Counted from the stretch's first letter, positions 46,175 to 58,415 are shown. The stretch: DNA of 64,000 nucleotides from Dichomitus squalens LYAD-421 SS1 (GCF_000275845.1 NW_006766888.1:1131842-1195841); one strand, 5' to 3'. A program made the numbers and translations. The notes: generated by a model not told the origin, from the sequence alone.

Positions 46175-47637
46175 ATCGGACCACTTTCCCCTTTTCCCTT
46201 TTCGGGCTTCTCACCGGCTGGCGGAGCGCCCGTTCCCACTCCCCAATATGCTGTGCTTCCATTCCGCCTCTGGTACCTCTGCGTTCATTCCGCCGACTGG
46301 TCCATTCGTTCGCGGACGTTTTGTGTCAGACTGACCTTCTTCGCAATCTTAGACACCACGAGATACTGTCGCATTGTCTTCTCTCGAGGTCACAAGCGAA
46401 TACTGCCAAGTTGAAATGAACCGCCCGATGTCGTACTTCGCTATCTTCGTGTGAAACCGCGGCGTCCATTTCCTCGCCCACAGCGAGCTAATTTCCAAGC
46501 ACGCAGCGAGAGTGGCTAAATCAACTCAGCAGCGCTGCGTCCGACATGTAGAGCTTAGTGGAGCATCACCCGCAACACGTTGCTATCACCGCTCTCGAAG
46601 AGCTGAATACAATGGCCTCGGCGAGTGTGGATTGCTTTACTCACTTTCATGTACTAATCGAAATTTGTTCACTCAGTGATCACCGAGCTTCAGCTATCTC
46701 GAGTTTCAAATGTCGTTATGAATCCCTACATCGAACAATAACGAGTAACACTCACCGTGGCTGCCTACATTCCACCTCGATCAACGGGGGTCCTTTCCGT
46801 CGAAGCCGGCGTGGCTGCAGTCCGGACTGTCGGTTTGTAACCTTAGTGCAGTTGAACCTACCCCGCGTGCGATTGTGCCCAGTGACGCGTCAGATGAAGC
46901 AGGAGCTTATGACCAACTCCCCTCGATCGATTACGATCATCGTAAGCAACAGCCGCAGAACCCCTCAGGATCTGTCAATGTCGTACGCTACGGCGATACG
47001 CACAACCTACATGCATACTTTGATTGATGCCCTTCCAATTCCGAGTCTTTGTCCGATAAAGGTTGAGTGTAGCACCTCTACTCGCGACGGCCCACTCGGG
47101 GTTCAACGTCGTCTGATACTATTTCGCAACCAAGCACTGCAACAGAACCGCTGTCGAGCAAGTCGCGTTCTCGCCTAAATGCGGGTTTCATCTTCATGAT
47201 CCAGTACGCCAACTACGCCCAGGATCGGACGAAGTATGGCTCCACCCATCCAAGTCCGCACACGCGACTCGGGTTTATCCATTGTCCTACCGCCGTTACG
47301 AGGGGCTAGCGCACAAGCGTTCAGATAACGACATGGAGATGCGGCGGTTACACGTAGAGAGCAGTACAAAAACAGCAGGAGTACAATTCTGATTTACATA
47401 CAAGCACGCGGCCCGTAGCGCTCCCGTAAGATACATCGCAGTCAGAGCGGGGGAGAGACCCCAAGAACGTCAGAACACGAGACCGCTAGGCACTAGATAC
47501 GCCGGAGATACACCATACAGATTGGAAAGATATCCAAGAAAAACGCAACGATAGCACCAGACGAGATCAGAGACACAGGCGGCCGACGGTGGCCAACACT
47601 CCAACTGCCCTTCTCGACATCGATCCTCGCCAATCTT
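46175..47637. other. Intergenic region, no gene recognised
   Basis: About 1.46 kb between the SREBP start and the Ysc84 stop, both on the minus strand. A 206-codon open frame at 46558-47178 (+) lacks any recognisable domain. The SREBP promoter should lie at the left end. Confidence 0.5.
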
Positions 47638-49795
47638 CTAGACGACCTCCACAAAGTTTGCAGGGAAGACGCCCTCGCGTCCCTCGAGCTTCCCCTTCCA
47701 CCACGTATTCGTGTCGTCGCTCTTCTCAGTGACGATAATCACCTGCCCCTTGGAGAACGACAAGTCTCCCGGCTTCAAGCACGCACACGACAGCATCCGC
47801 AGGAATCGCAGATCAGTTTAGCATGTCCGCTAGTCACCAGGACATCACCCACCTGGACAGCTTTGAAGTCATAGAGCGCAATCGCCCGCGCGACGCCCTC
47901 GTGCGGGAGCAGCGGCCTCGTTAGCTCCGCCTTCGGCGCGATTTTCGGCTTAGGGCTCATCCCATACACGGCCGACCGGCTTCCGGCCCCGCCACCTAGC
48001 AGGTCGTCATCGAAGTGGTCCTCCTCATGCGCGGCGTACGCCTCGAACGGGTTGCTGCCCTTCTTGCGCGTGCCGTTGAGCGATTGAGACGTCACAGAAG
48101 GCGCGTACGCGCTGAACGCACGGCGATGGGACGTCGCATCCGACATATTGGAGCGTGCCTCACTGAATCCGCCGCCAGGCAGGTCGTTGAACGGACTGTC
48201 GGGCTCCCAGCTGTCGCCCACCGACTTCCTCGCGCCGACTCCCGCGGAGGCGGGCTGACCTAGCGTCAAGAGATCGGGTACATCAGAGTTCGTGCGGCGG
48301 CTACTGAGAGGCGGGTGCTGGCGAAGCTGGTCGTCGCTAATGTAGTCGGATTGGAAGCGAGTCTCGAAGTAGCCCGTCGCAGGGTTGAGCACGCGATCCA
48401 GGCGGGGAGAAGGGCGATCCTCAGGGGAGAGCTTCGGGGTGGCGATATGCGTGTCCGCGGGCTCCGGAGCGCGGGCGGGATCGTGGAACTCGGAAAAGTA
48501 CGAGCCAGAGCTCTTCTGGCGCCCCCACTGCATTGGCGGGAAGGATAGGCTACCTGCCTTATCTTTCTTCTTCTTCGACAGCTTCCCGTTGGCGCTACCG
48601 CCTATAGGTGGGCTCTCAACGGACGGGCTGTCGAGGGAGTAGCGCGACCCGGCGGGGCCATGCTCAAGTCCTGGACTCTCGACGCTGCCGAACATATATG
48701 GATCGTCCGCGCGATGAGATCGGAAGTCTTGCACCCATCTGCGTCCTCCTGGCATGCCCGTACATGTCTCGAGCGTCTTGATCAGGGGCGAAGCCCAGTC
48801 AGGTGGCGGAATAGCTCCGCTCAACAGCTGCTTCGCAGTGACGTCTGCACGGTATGCTTGCGCGTTGGCGTCCTGGCGTTCGACGATAACGGAGCCTTCT
48901 ATTGAGACACCTCCGAAGAGACCCCTAGTTTTGGAATAGCTGTACATCGCGGCCACCTTCCCGCTAGTATTGAGGGATCCGATGGCTTCGCCATTCCGTC
49001 CAAGAGGGCCGACAGCAAGACTGAGATTCCCGCCTAGTGTTAGCGAGCCGGCAGACATAAAGGATGTCTAATGAGCAGTAAGTGAGGATAACTATATTGC
49101 TATCTTGCGAAAAAAATCCCGACTTACAACAGCCTAAACTCCGACTCAAAGTCAGTTAGTTGTACGCACGAGCACTATGTGTGAAAACCTACCGATCTTG
49201 AGTTCAAGACGATTAGGAAGTCTGTCATCTCTGCACCGGCTTGCCCGCCGACACCTACACCGGCGGTTCCTATTGCGCTTGGTGCCGACCAGGCTAAATT
49301 GACGGGTCAATGACTGAAAAGACGTATGATTCATAGATTGCTCAAGACGCAACCATGCATGCAGGTCGATATGAGGAGATGCATGCGGAGAAGGATTGTG
49401 GAGGACACGACTAGGACGAGCAGGGCGGGAAAGGTGAAGAACAGAAAACTCACATCCATCATCGAGCTTCGCAATGACAATTCCACTTCCAGCCCGTGCA
49501 GAGAAAAGAAACCCGGCCTTGAAGATGGTGAAGATGGCGAAACCTTTTGCATTCTCGAGGACACTGCGGGGAATGACCTTGAACGTATATCGATCAGATC
49601 TGCCAAGGTGTGATAATGTCAATATGAGTGTACCCCGTCAAGACCATTGTTACTGCTGTCGACAAATGATTTAACTGAACGACGTCAGCTCCAGGAAGTG
49701 ATTACATTAATAAGAAGCAGTGTCTACTTACAGATTTGTGCCGCCTTCTGGCATTCCTTTGGTAAAGGTTGTGGTAGAGGGGTGTTAAATTTCAT
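47638..49795 (-). CDS. Ysc84/LSB3-type actin-binding protein with SH3 domain
   Basis: Family members bind actin filaments through the Ysc84 domain and recruit patch proteins through SH3, acting in endocytosis. Exons 49732-49795, 49634-49674, 49454-49577, 49193-49293, 49128-49133, 47853-49067 and 47638-47772 give 561 residues; all phases agree. The Ysc84 domain (about 1-215) has PLPKECQKAAQIFKSFVDSS, VIPRSVLENAKGFAIFTIFK, AGFLFSARAGSGIVIAKLDD, WSAPSAIGTAGVGVGGQAGA, MSAGSLTLGGNLSLAVGPLG and YSKTRGLFGGVSIEGSVIVE. The fifth coding exon is only six bases (GCTGTT, Ala-Val); it is needed to join LNSRS to TSFMSAGS at family length. A 280-residue linker, Ser/Pro-rich, leads to the SH3 domain (about 505-561: IALYDFKAVQPGDLSFSKG, WWKGKLEGREGVFPANFVEV), which is split by the last intron. 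Confidence 0.93.
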
Positions 49796-50579
49796 GCCAC
49801 CCTCGATGTCAATGTCAAAATTCACAGTAGATGGAAAGAGTATGCGTCGGTGAGGGAACAGCACTGGATGAAGAGTGGAGTTGGCTGAGTGGACGAGCAG
49901 AGACACTGACAGAGTGCGCGGACGATTTCATGGCTCAGAGACGCCCATTACATCATTCCCCGCATAAGCTTGCTGACAAGCGTCCATCGACGGTCCGGAG
50001 CAGTGCCGCGGCCCTCAGGCTCGGATCAATCTCGCAAACGGGGACTGCCGCATTACGCAAGCCGCCTGCATAAGAGCAGTTTTCGCAGCTGGTATCGCTC
50101 TCTTGTCGCCGACACCTTATCACCCCTCTCCACGCTCACCTTCTCACTGGTTAGGGGCCATTTGTTGCGGCGCAAATGGACTGAACGCTCTTCTTTCGCT
50201 AGCAGCTTTATGCGTTGTTCGTTACAATGGCGATGATGGACTTCTAGATAGTAGTGAGAGCTACATTCCTGCGGCTTCCTTACACTCCCACATCGCTATG
50301 TCATGCTCGAATCTATGTATCTTGCACTCTTCCCTTCTGGTGTGCTATGGATTGTCGTATCACTGCCACGAGGCACGTCACATCGCAAGGACCACAGTAT
50401 GCTGGACCTGCCCTGCAGGCTGCAAGATTGGTGCAAGCAGGCTGTACAAACGTCGCGTGCATCGCCAGGGTCGATCGTCGATCGAGTCATTAATGTGGTA
50501 CGGATTCTCCCACGAAAGGACTGCTTCTCCCTACCATATCATAGCGGCCATTAGCGCATTCCCGTTCACAGTACGTGAT
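49796..50579. promoter_or_regulatory. Divergent region, Ysc84 gene and DAAO
   Basis: About 780 bp between divergent starts. It should hold both promoters. No recognisable element; no convincing coding sequence. Confidence 0.45.
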
Positions 50580-52041
50580 ATGTCGTCGCCAACTGGACGC
50601 AAGAGGGTTGTTGTTCTGGGTGCAGGTAAAGAAACTCTCTGCAAACAACCTCCGCAAACACTTACTCAAACGAATAGGTGTGGTGGGCTTGACTACCGCC
50701 GTTAAAATCCAAGAGAAGGGGGAATACAACGTCACAATCATAGCGGAGACCTTCCCTACCGATCCCAAGACGATTATGTATACCAGTCTTTGGGCCGTAC
50801 GTGCCATGGTTGATTTCGTGCGCGAAGTCGTGTAAATCGCCTCAACAGGGCGCGCACCATGTCAGTCACGCTGCGAACGATGCGAAGCAGATGGGTGCGT
50901 GCAATCCTTGTATACGTCTGCGGGTGGACGAACGCTGACATATCGTCAGCTATCGACCGAGAGACATTCAACGTGATGTGGAAACTGTCCGAGCCTGGAG
51001 GGGCCGCAGAACATTGCTTCCTCCGGGTGGCACAGACAGACTATCTCCTTGACGGCAGGGATGAATGCCTCGACTGGATGCCGGACGTGCGTCCCCGCTT
51101 CCGCCGTCGTACCCGCAGCAGACGTACTGATCCTTCCCTCGCAGTTCAAAACGCTCCCACAGGATGCCCTTGTACCCGGCACGTCCGCGGGCACATCATT
51201 TACCACCGTCAACATCGACACCCCCGTCTACCTTCCATACCTCCTCGCTCGATTCCTTTCTCGCGGCGGTTCGATCGTCCGCGGATCAGTCCAGCACATT
51301 TCGCAGGTCATCGAGGGCGGCCCAGGTCTCTTCCGCCGCGGGCGCGCAGATCCCGAGCCTGTTCATGCCCTCGTCATCTGCCCTGGGCTGGGCGCACGCA
51401 CGCTGGGGGGCGTCGAAGACAAGAACGTGTATCCCGTGCGTGGACAGGTTGTCATCATCCGCGCTCCATGGATCAAGTCCGGGAGGACGGTGAGCCATCT
51501 GGAGCAGGGATTATGGACCTATATCATTCCACGGCGGAGCGGAGACGTGCGTCCTGCAACGTAGTTTGTCTCAATAGTTGAGCCGGGATTGCTGAACGGA
51601 ATGTGTGATAGGTTATTTTGGGAGGCACGAAACAAGACAATGACTGGTATCCGGCGGCGCGTCCCGAGACGACTACTGACATCCTTGAGCGCTGCCTTGC
51701 CCTATGTCCTGAGATCGTCCCCCCAGCCATTCGTGCAGAACGTCAAGGCACAATTGAAGATGTGCGTGCGCTGATTGTGGAGGAAGGTTGCGGCTTCCGT
51801 CCTCAGAGGAAGGGCGGGATCAGGCTGGATGTCGATTGGGTCCCTGGACGTGTAGGACAGGGCAGCGTGCCTATGGTGTTCAACTACGGGTTAGTAGTCT
51901 ACTACGTCTGCTATTGTGTGTAGATGCTGAACGACGCTCCTCAGGCATGGAGGTGGCGGATATCAATCTTCGTGGGGTAGTGCTTCAATAGCGCTGGAGC
52001 TGCTCGAGAAGGCGCTCGCCTCACCGGCCTCTAAATCATAA
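50580..52041 (+). CDS. D-amino-acid oxidase
   Basis: DAAO is an FAD enzyme that oxidatively deaminates D-amino acids to keto acids, ammonia and hydrogen peroxide, usually in peroxisomes. Exons 50580-50625, 50678-50796, 50849-50894, 50950-51086, 51145-51546, 51612-51889 and 51945-52041 give 374 residues; all junctions keep phase. The dinucleotide-binding motif VVVLGAGVVGLTTAV starts at residue 9 and is split by intron 1. Also present are YTSLWAGAHH (flavin region), FKTLPQDALVPGTSAGTSFT, YPVRGQVVIIRAPW, and the family signature near the C-terminus, YGHGGGGYQSSWG, which crosses the last intron. The C-terminus is SKS, a weak match to the PTS1 peroxisomal signal (SKL-type). The protein length is normal for fungal DAAO. 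Confidence 0.93.
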
Positions 52042-52184
52042 TTCATAGACCCGTTTGTGATGAGGATCGCATGCGTTTCGAATAGTGTTAACCAGTCCAA
52101 CAAGTTGTACAACGTCAATATCCGAGATCGTTCGTGAGATATCACTAGCAATGTACGAGAAACTGCAGACCGATTCCTCGAAAC

Positions 52185-54445
52185 TTATACAGCCTTCACC
52201 TTGAGGAGCATCTCAGGCTTCTCACTGTCGAGGCCCATCGTTGGGAATGATACTCCAGCAGAGTTCCAAATGATCTCCTTGTCAGTCAATTCGAATTCGA
52301 AAGCGGCCAGCAGGACAGACAGGACGACCTCTGGGGGAGGTGTAAACATGTCAGCTGACAATGACGCAGATGCACGGCGCACGATGATACGTACTCATCT
52401 CCAGCTGGGCGAACTTGAAGCCAATGCACGCCCTGGTGCCACCTGAGAACGACATACTACCATACGACAGACTCAAGTCAGCAAGATCCAGCCACGATGG
52501 AGAAGAGAAAACGGACATGTTCGAATAGACTCCCGGGATGCGGGCCTCGTCCAGATCAGCGGGGAGAGGACTTAGCCAGCGCTCGGGCTTCCACTCGTGT
52601 GCATCCTCGCCCCAGAGCTCCGGATTGTAGTTGCTACCTTGGAGGTGGAGGAGAACGAGCGTGCGTCTAGGTATGGGCACTGCGTCCATCATGCGACCAT
52701 CTTTCCCGCGGACAGGCTTTGACAGCGGGAGCATCTGATCTTTTGCCGCGCTGCTCACGCGGAATGCAGTCAGTGACACGAGCATCAAACGATAGAACGA
52801 GAGTTTGCAACCTACCGACGAGCAATTATCTGAACAGGAGAGTACAGCCGCAGGGTCTCACGGCACACTGCGTCCAGATACGGAAGCTTGATGAGGTTCT
52901 CGTAGTCGATTGTCGGCTCTCCATTGCGCGCTTCGAGGATCTCAGCGCGGAGCTTGGACTGAGCAGCTGGGTTTTGTGCGAGGACCTGGAGGGTACGCGA
53001 TAGTGCGTTCGAGGTGGTGTCCATGCCTGCGAGCATCAGAACTCTGTTACAAATGATTGAGACAACTTAGAAGAATGTTCCGGCAAAGGGCCACTGACGA
53101 CATCTGAGCGATGACTTCCTCGTCCGTAAGCTTCTCAGCATCGGTTGCAGTCATATTGGCCTTGACTGTGAGAGGTGCTATGAGTACCATGCTCAACATG
53201 GGGCAATCGGGATACCGATGCTCACGTAGGATGCTCATAATGTCCTTTCCCTCTCCGACTGGGTGGGTGAGGGCCTCGTCGCCCTTCTTCAATGCTTCCT
53301 TCTTCTCATCAATGATTTCTTGCGAGCGGCGCATCATGGTGTCTGAAACGCTCATCATGTTCCGGACCTCCTTGTGAGGGTAGCGGCGCAAGATCGCGCG
53401 AATAGTATCGTCTGATATGACTCGCGAGACACCGGGTAGGAAGAACCCCATCAGCAGTATGCGCGCCAGAGTCGGGCTGTAATGCAATCAATCAATCTCG
53501 AACCTGAAACTACGGGGGAAGACCACGAGTAGACGGCCATGCGGCTTACAAGAAACTCTTCAGAGATTCGCCATACGCATCAGAAGAGTCTTCGATGAAG
53601 TTGTCGAAGGAGTAACCGAGCCCTGCTTGTCCGAGCATTTCAAGGGTAGTGCGGGCCATCCAGCCGTTCACGTCTATAATCTGTGCTTCTTGGGCTACGC
53701 GTTGATGGATCGCTCTGCGCACCTGAGGTCCGCCTTCTGGTCAGCAGAAGCGCATTATACAGACATATGCAGCCGCGGACGGCGCCAAACCTTGTGCGAG
53801 ATGTCATGAAACAGGTTAGTCATATGACGCAGATGAGCTGCTGAGAAGACAGGGTTGAGGAGCTTCCGTTGACGCCGATGTTGATGTGCCTCCGTGGTGA
53901 GGAGTCCAGGACCAAGAAAAATATTCAAGTCGCTACAGGCGCGAAGACAGCCGTGAGCGACTTTATCGGTTCATCATGACCCAGACCCTTACTCAGAAGG
54001 CGTGATGCGTTTCGGGTAATTCTCCACCTCCTTAATGAGAACGGTATACAGCGCCTTGGGGTCGGATATGTACAGTAACCAGCTCTGAAGTGATTGTTAT
54101 CAATCAACTGCACACAATTTTGGGACAGGCAGCGAAGCACACGTACACCGAGAGGCCCGCGCAACGCTGAGACAGTACCGTAAGTATCCGCAATTTCCTT
54201 CCAGTAGTTGAAGCTTTGTCGATCGGCCAGTCGGTCGAGGTGACCTGAGATATGACAGAATGTGACTATGGGTTCTTAGTCAATCTGCCGATGTTCAACG
54301 CACCTTTCCACCATGAGTGGGAAGCCGGTCCTGGGATATTCTTCAGATTGAACGAGGACGGTAAGAGAATTTCCTGCAGAAAGAACCTCCAGATGACGAA
54401 GCCTATAGCAGCTACAAAGGCTGCGATTGGAAGCGAGAGGGCCAT
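52185..54445 (-). CDS. Cytochrome P450, family not assigned
   Basis: A membrane-anchored P450 with an N-terminal hydrophobic segment (MALSLPIAAFVAAIGFVIW), then LKNIPGPASHSWWKGH (proline hinge). Core motifs follow in order: the C-helix block HRRQRKLLNPVFSAAHLR, the I-helix AGMDTTSNAL, the ExxR motif ETLR, PERW, and the heme loop SFSGGTRACIGFKFAQLEM. The last exon restores KVVLSVLLAAFEFEL and ends LLKVKAV. Many short introns split the gene; exons near both ends were matched in phase but not every middle one was fixed. An in-frame ATG 21 bases further upstream is possible. It is one of the expanded basidiomycete P450 families; the substrate cannot be told. It converges with the DAAO gene (143-bp gap). 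Confidence 0.87.
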
Positions 54446-55691
54446 GGTGAGCGAACAGGGCAACAAACGCGAAGCAGACTGTGCTCCCTCCGAGAATATT
54501 ATTCAGTTCATATGTAATTCCAGATCTCTGCCGTGGGGTATACGTAAGGATACGTGGCCCGTGCCTTGTGTAAGTATAGCAAAGCTGGTGAGATATCCCG
54601 ACTCCGGAAGTTGATCTTGGCCGCCACAGAGATGATCGACCATCATCTTGAGTCATTTTGATCAGGTCAGCAACGGAGACTATGGCCGCCTCAGCTTGTG
54701 GGGTCCCCGAGAACACCGGATCAGCGGCTATGTCGTTAGACTTATCGATGGCTGTGCCGCAGACCTTTGCTCAGACTTCCAAGCTTGTGGCCGCAGGAGT
54801 CCCTTAAGGCTCCTTCATCATTTTTTTCCTGCCACGTCATGAGACTTCAGGCTTCCTCAATGCACAGTAGGTGCAGCAGGCCATGATGGAGTTGACATAG
54901 GTAGCAAATATTAACCAAGTGAAAGTGTCAGTCTGCGACGGCCTACACCGTAACTCCCGAACGAATCACAGTTTGCTAATGCCATCGTTGGGAATGCGTG
55001 GATCGCAGTTGCGTCAGCTCCTATCGAGCTATGAAGTTGCATCTGCGAACATCTGCACGACAAATCATGTTTTGTCCTGACATTCGCGCAGCTTGTTGCA
55101 TGGCCATTCGACAGGCTCAGCTACCCGTGGTATACTCCGACAGTCCTGGCGTGATTAGGCTCATTCGGTACGGATGTGGGTCAGCTGTTACTCATCCTAC
55201 CGGGATGGAGCTTACTCGCTGACGTGTAGGGATACCATCTACCTCTAAGAGCGAACCTCCATCAACCGTACTCAGAAACAACATCACCATGACCAGGCAA
55301 ACTTGCGGCATGGGAATCCGTATCGTGTCCCCCTTCCGCTCTATGCCCACTATACACGACTCTACCTGACTGTTACACGACTTTCCCATACTATCTCAGT
55401 AATGACATAATCCAAATGGACCACGTAAATGCGAGTGGGTCGAGACAAAGGAGCTTGCACTTAGGTCCTTTCTGAATCAGAGGCCGGGGCCACGAAGTGC
55501 ATTAGACGCAAGTTGAACCTACAGTACACATTTGTCGTACTGGCAAGGCGGAAAGGTGGGATCAAAGTACGTGCGAAGCAGTGTCTATCTATGCTACACC
55601 GGTGAAGTAGAGATACATGCTATGATCTAGGAATATATTGAACACGAAGTCCATGATATTGTTGTCAATGAGAGCGTCGTTGAGCGAAGGC
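54446..55691. other. Intergenic region, no gene recognised
   Basis: About 1.25 kb between the P450 start and the CBM19-like gene's stop, both on the minus strand. No convincing open frame, repeat or RNA gene. Confidence 0.5.
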
Positions 55692-56765
55692 TCATTGATA
55701 TCCGCCGTAGTATCCACCGTCCACCGCTGCCGACGTCGAAGCAGATACAGCACGAGCGTTAGCCGTGATGAGCGGAGCTAGGGTAATTGTACTGGCGCGA
55801 ACGATAACGGGGAGGGATGCAGAACTCGCTGAAGAGGAAGAGGTAACGCCAACAACCTTGCTAGAGGCTGTCGAACCGTTGCTTGAGGAAGCGACTGACT
55901 GTGACCTGGCAGTGCTTGTGACCTTGGCCGATGGCGCTGCGCTCGACACGGAAGACGGGAAGATGGTCGTGATGGACACGTTCGGATCGGTGGCAAGGCT
56001 CGATAGTAGACTGGAAGCCGCAGACGGGTCGAGTGTGAAGGTTTCAGACGGCGACGTTGAGGTCGGCACGACGGTCACTGTTATAGTGACCTCTCCAGTT
56101 GCGGTAGAATCGGTAGAAGCTGCGGTGCCCGACGATGCCGCAGAGGTGATGGACGCAGAGTGCGTCTCGTGCGAATGCTTGTGAGTCTGAGAGGTCTCTG
56201 CGCTTGCCGATGCAGAAGCTGACTCCGTAGAGTTAGAGGTGCTGTCGTCGCTGTCACAATCCGTTGGGAAGTCGATCGTCGTGTTCGTGCTCTTCACGGC
56301 GATGCCACCGGTGGCACCCGTAGCACTAATTAAAGAAAGGGCAGTGTTGTTGGTAGTACAAGTGAGGACCTGTGCCACAAAATGAGCCACATTCACAATG
56401 ATCGGCGCAATCGTTCACTTACAGTTCCCTCTTCTGTGGTAGAAGGAAGGGCGAAGCAGGAGTTCGACGTGCCGCTGCAAGGAACTAGTTGCCAAGTGGA
56501 TTTGGAGCATGTAGCGACCGAATTATTTATACAGGCAAGCTCTCCGTCTGCCAGAGATGAAGTCAGCGCGACGTCCTACACCAAACAAGACCTGCCCACC
56601 ATTACAGCGATCTGAAGCTTTCAAGTTTGCAAACTCCGCATTGAGGGTCTGCGCATCCTGGCCATTCTGAAGGAAAACAGCCGGGTCAAGCGAAGCCGTA
56701 GGGGCGCCAAGTACGGCGGAGCTGAGCAACATTAAAACCGTAGCGGCGTAGATGGAACGCATCAT
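55692..56765 (-). CDS. Secreted Ser/Thr-rich protein with CBM19-like Cys module
   Basis: Exons 56600-56765, 56423-56547 and 55692-56369 give 322 residues in phase. The N-terminus is a signal peptide (MMRSIYAATVLMLLSSAVLG followed by APTAS). Residues about 50-105 form a cysteine-rich module: DRCNDGELACINNSVATCSK, WQLVPCSGTSNSCFALPS, then VLTCTT. The spacing and the C-x-DGE-x-ACI and W-x-L-x-x-C features resemble carbohydrate-binding module family 19, a chitin-binding fold found in fungal chitinases. The remaining 220 residues are Ser/Thr/Ala-rich with scattered Val, likely O-glycosylated, ending DGGYYGGYQ with no GPI-type hydrophobic tail. No catalytic domain is visible. A cell-wall-binding or effector-like role is possible. 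The CBM19 assignment is by pattern and not certain. Confidence 0.82.
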
Positions 56766-57144
56766 GCGATCAATCGACTGAAAAAGGTGGCAGAGGAAAG
56801 CAGGGAAGAAACTTGAGAGGCTAAGGAAGCACCGGGCTTCAATGAGAGGGGAGTCGAGCAGGATACGAGCTCAAGAAGCACAACACAAGGAGCAGCAGCG
56901 GACGTTGACTAACTTATATACATGGTAGACAAAAGCCTCGGGAGTATGGCGACCGCCGCCATTGTTTTTGTCGTCCATGGCCGGGACCAACTTCCATTGT
57001 TTCCCAATCAGGACGAGCACCCAATAAACGTCACGTGCCCATATTCAGGGCAGGTGGGCGCCAAACCCCGAGATCTGAATTGGCAGGCGAAGGCGCACCA
57101 GTCGAGTCCTCGTCCATCGCCCTCGTCAAGACACTCGATTCATC
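56766..57144. promoter_or_regulatory. Divergent region, CBM19-like gene and eS26
   Basis: 379 bp between divergent starts. The plus side should carry the eS26 promoter; the minus side has the TATA box listed separately. Confidence 0.5.
56916..56922 (-). promoter_or_regulatory. TATA box (TATATAA) of the CBM19-like gene
   Basis: On the minus strand this reads TATATAA, about 150 bases upstream of the CBM19-like start codon. The distance leaves room for a 5' leader of about 120 bases. A TATA box suits a regulated, secreted protein gene. Confidence 0.45.
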
Positions 57145-57822
57145 ATGGTGAGCATCCCGTTCATGTTGTCAGATGGACTCTCCAAGTCCTGTGGACGCTT
57201 TTCGGTGGTCGGAAAGGCGTAATCCGTGCGCCGCGGCGGTGGATGGCAAAGCGGGACTCGGGATGACGGATGACGAAAGGTAGCCTTGACCGACTGCTAA
57301 CGCTTTGCGTTTCCCCCTTGCGCAGACCAAGAAGAGAAGAAACAACGGCCGCAACAAGAATGGACGCGGCCACGTGAGTTTTGTGCGCTGCTCAAACTGC
57401 TCGCGATGCGTCCCCAAGGACAAGGCTATCAAGCGATTCACTGTCCGTAACATGGTTGAGACGGCGGCGGTGCGTGATATCAGCGAGGCTAGCGTGTACC
57501 ATGGCAAGTTTCACTTGTTCTCATACGTCCTAGCTGAGCGGCTTCTCACTTGCTCGTACGTCCGGCAGAGTACGTCATTCCCAAGCTCTACATCAAAATT
57601 GCGTACTGTGTTTCGTGCGCCATCCACTCTCATGGTATGTTTTACGTGCACCATGTTTCTATGTCCTTGTCTCATGTGCCATCAGTCGTCCGTGTTCGTT
57701 CGCGTGAGGGTCGCCGTAACCGTGCGCCCCCTCCCCGTGTCCGGTGGAAGGATGGCAAGAAGGTCAACCCTGCTGTCGCTGCTGCCGAGGAGGCTAAGGC
57801 TGCCGCTGCACGGGGGCAATAG
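57145..57822 (+). CDS. RPS26: 40S ribosomal protein eS26
   Basis: eS26 sits at the mRNA exit channel of the small subunit. Exons 57145-57147, 57326-57503, 57569-57634 and 57686-57822 give 127 residues. The first coding exon is only the ATG; the next begins [16 protein letters not shown], the usual family start. Zinc cysteines Cys23, Cys26, Cys74 and Cys77 are in the same positions as in yeast and human. Conserved text includes [38 protein letters not shown] and the end [17 protein letters not shown]. The second intron (57504-57568) starts with GC, not GT: the exon ends in G and the intron reads GCAAGT, the classic GC donor consensus. A GT donor would lose conserved residues. The other introns are GT-AG. 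Confidence 0.94.
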
Positions 57823-58415
57823 GTGTCTGACACACTCGACTTGTAATCCATATTTCGACGCTTTCCGTGCACCCGTGTATCTCGCATATGCAATGCCACA
57901 TGTACCATTGCCGAGCCAACGTGTGGGTGTCCCGCCTCAAGACTGTGCATCCTTGCGGTGCATACATGCGTACGTGGAGAATATCCATACTTCACTGACA
58001 GATTGATGGAGGTCCCAGCGCTTCTTACATATAGCATCCTACTTCGCCTGACATGCTGTGTGATCTTCTTTCCATCTAGCCATCTCTCCGTGACATTGCT
58101 GCGTGAGGCAGAGTTTGATAGGTTACTAGTATATAATCATCAACACTGCCCTCCTCTTGCCATGACTGCCTCACTGACTGTTTGCCGGCCCCAGTCTCCG
58201 TGCTACCTACCCTCGTGCAGGTGCGCCATGTTACATTACTATCCGATCCCGAATGACTCAACGCATTATTCAGTCATACATACGGAGCATTGGTGCGGAG
58301 CGTTCTGACATACGCATCATACGCCTTCCCTTCGTGCTCAGCTTGCATCGTTGCTAAGTGAGCAGAATATTCTTTATTGTCATGACGAAAAGCAAGTGAC
58401 CAAAGCTTTCAGATC
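57823..58415. other. Intergenic region, no gene recognised
   Basis: About 590 bp between eS26 and the HET gene. Short open frames only. Confidence 0.5.

Noticed and set aside
46558..47178. 206-codon open frame on the plus strand
   Set aside because: No recognisable domain, codon use unlike neighbours, no supportive splice sites; probably chance.
50580..54445. Metabolic gene cluster (DAAO plus P450)
   Set aside because: The two genes converge, no core synthase or transporter is near, and the neighbours are housekeeping genes.
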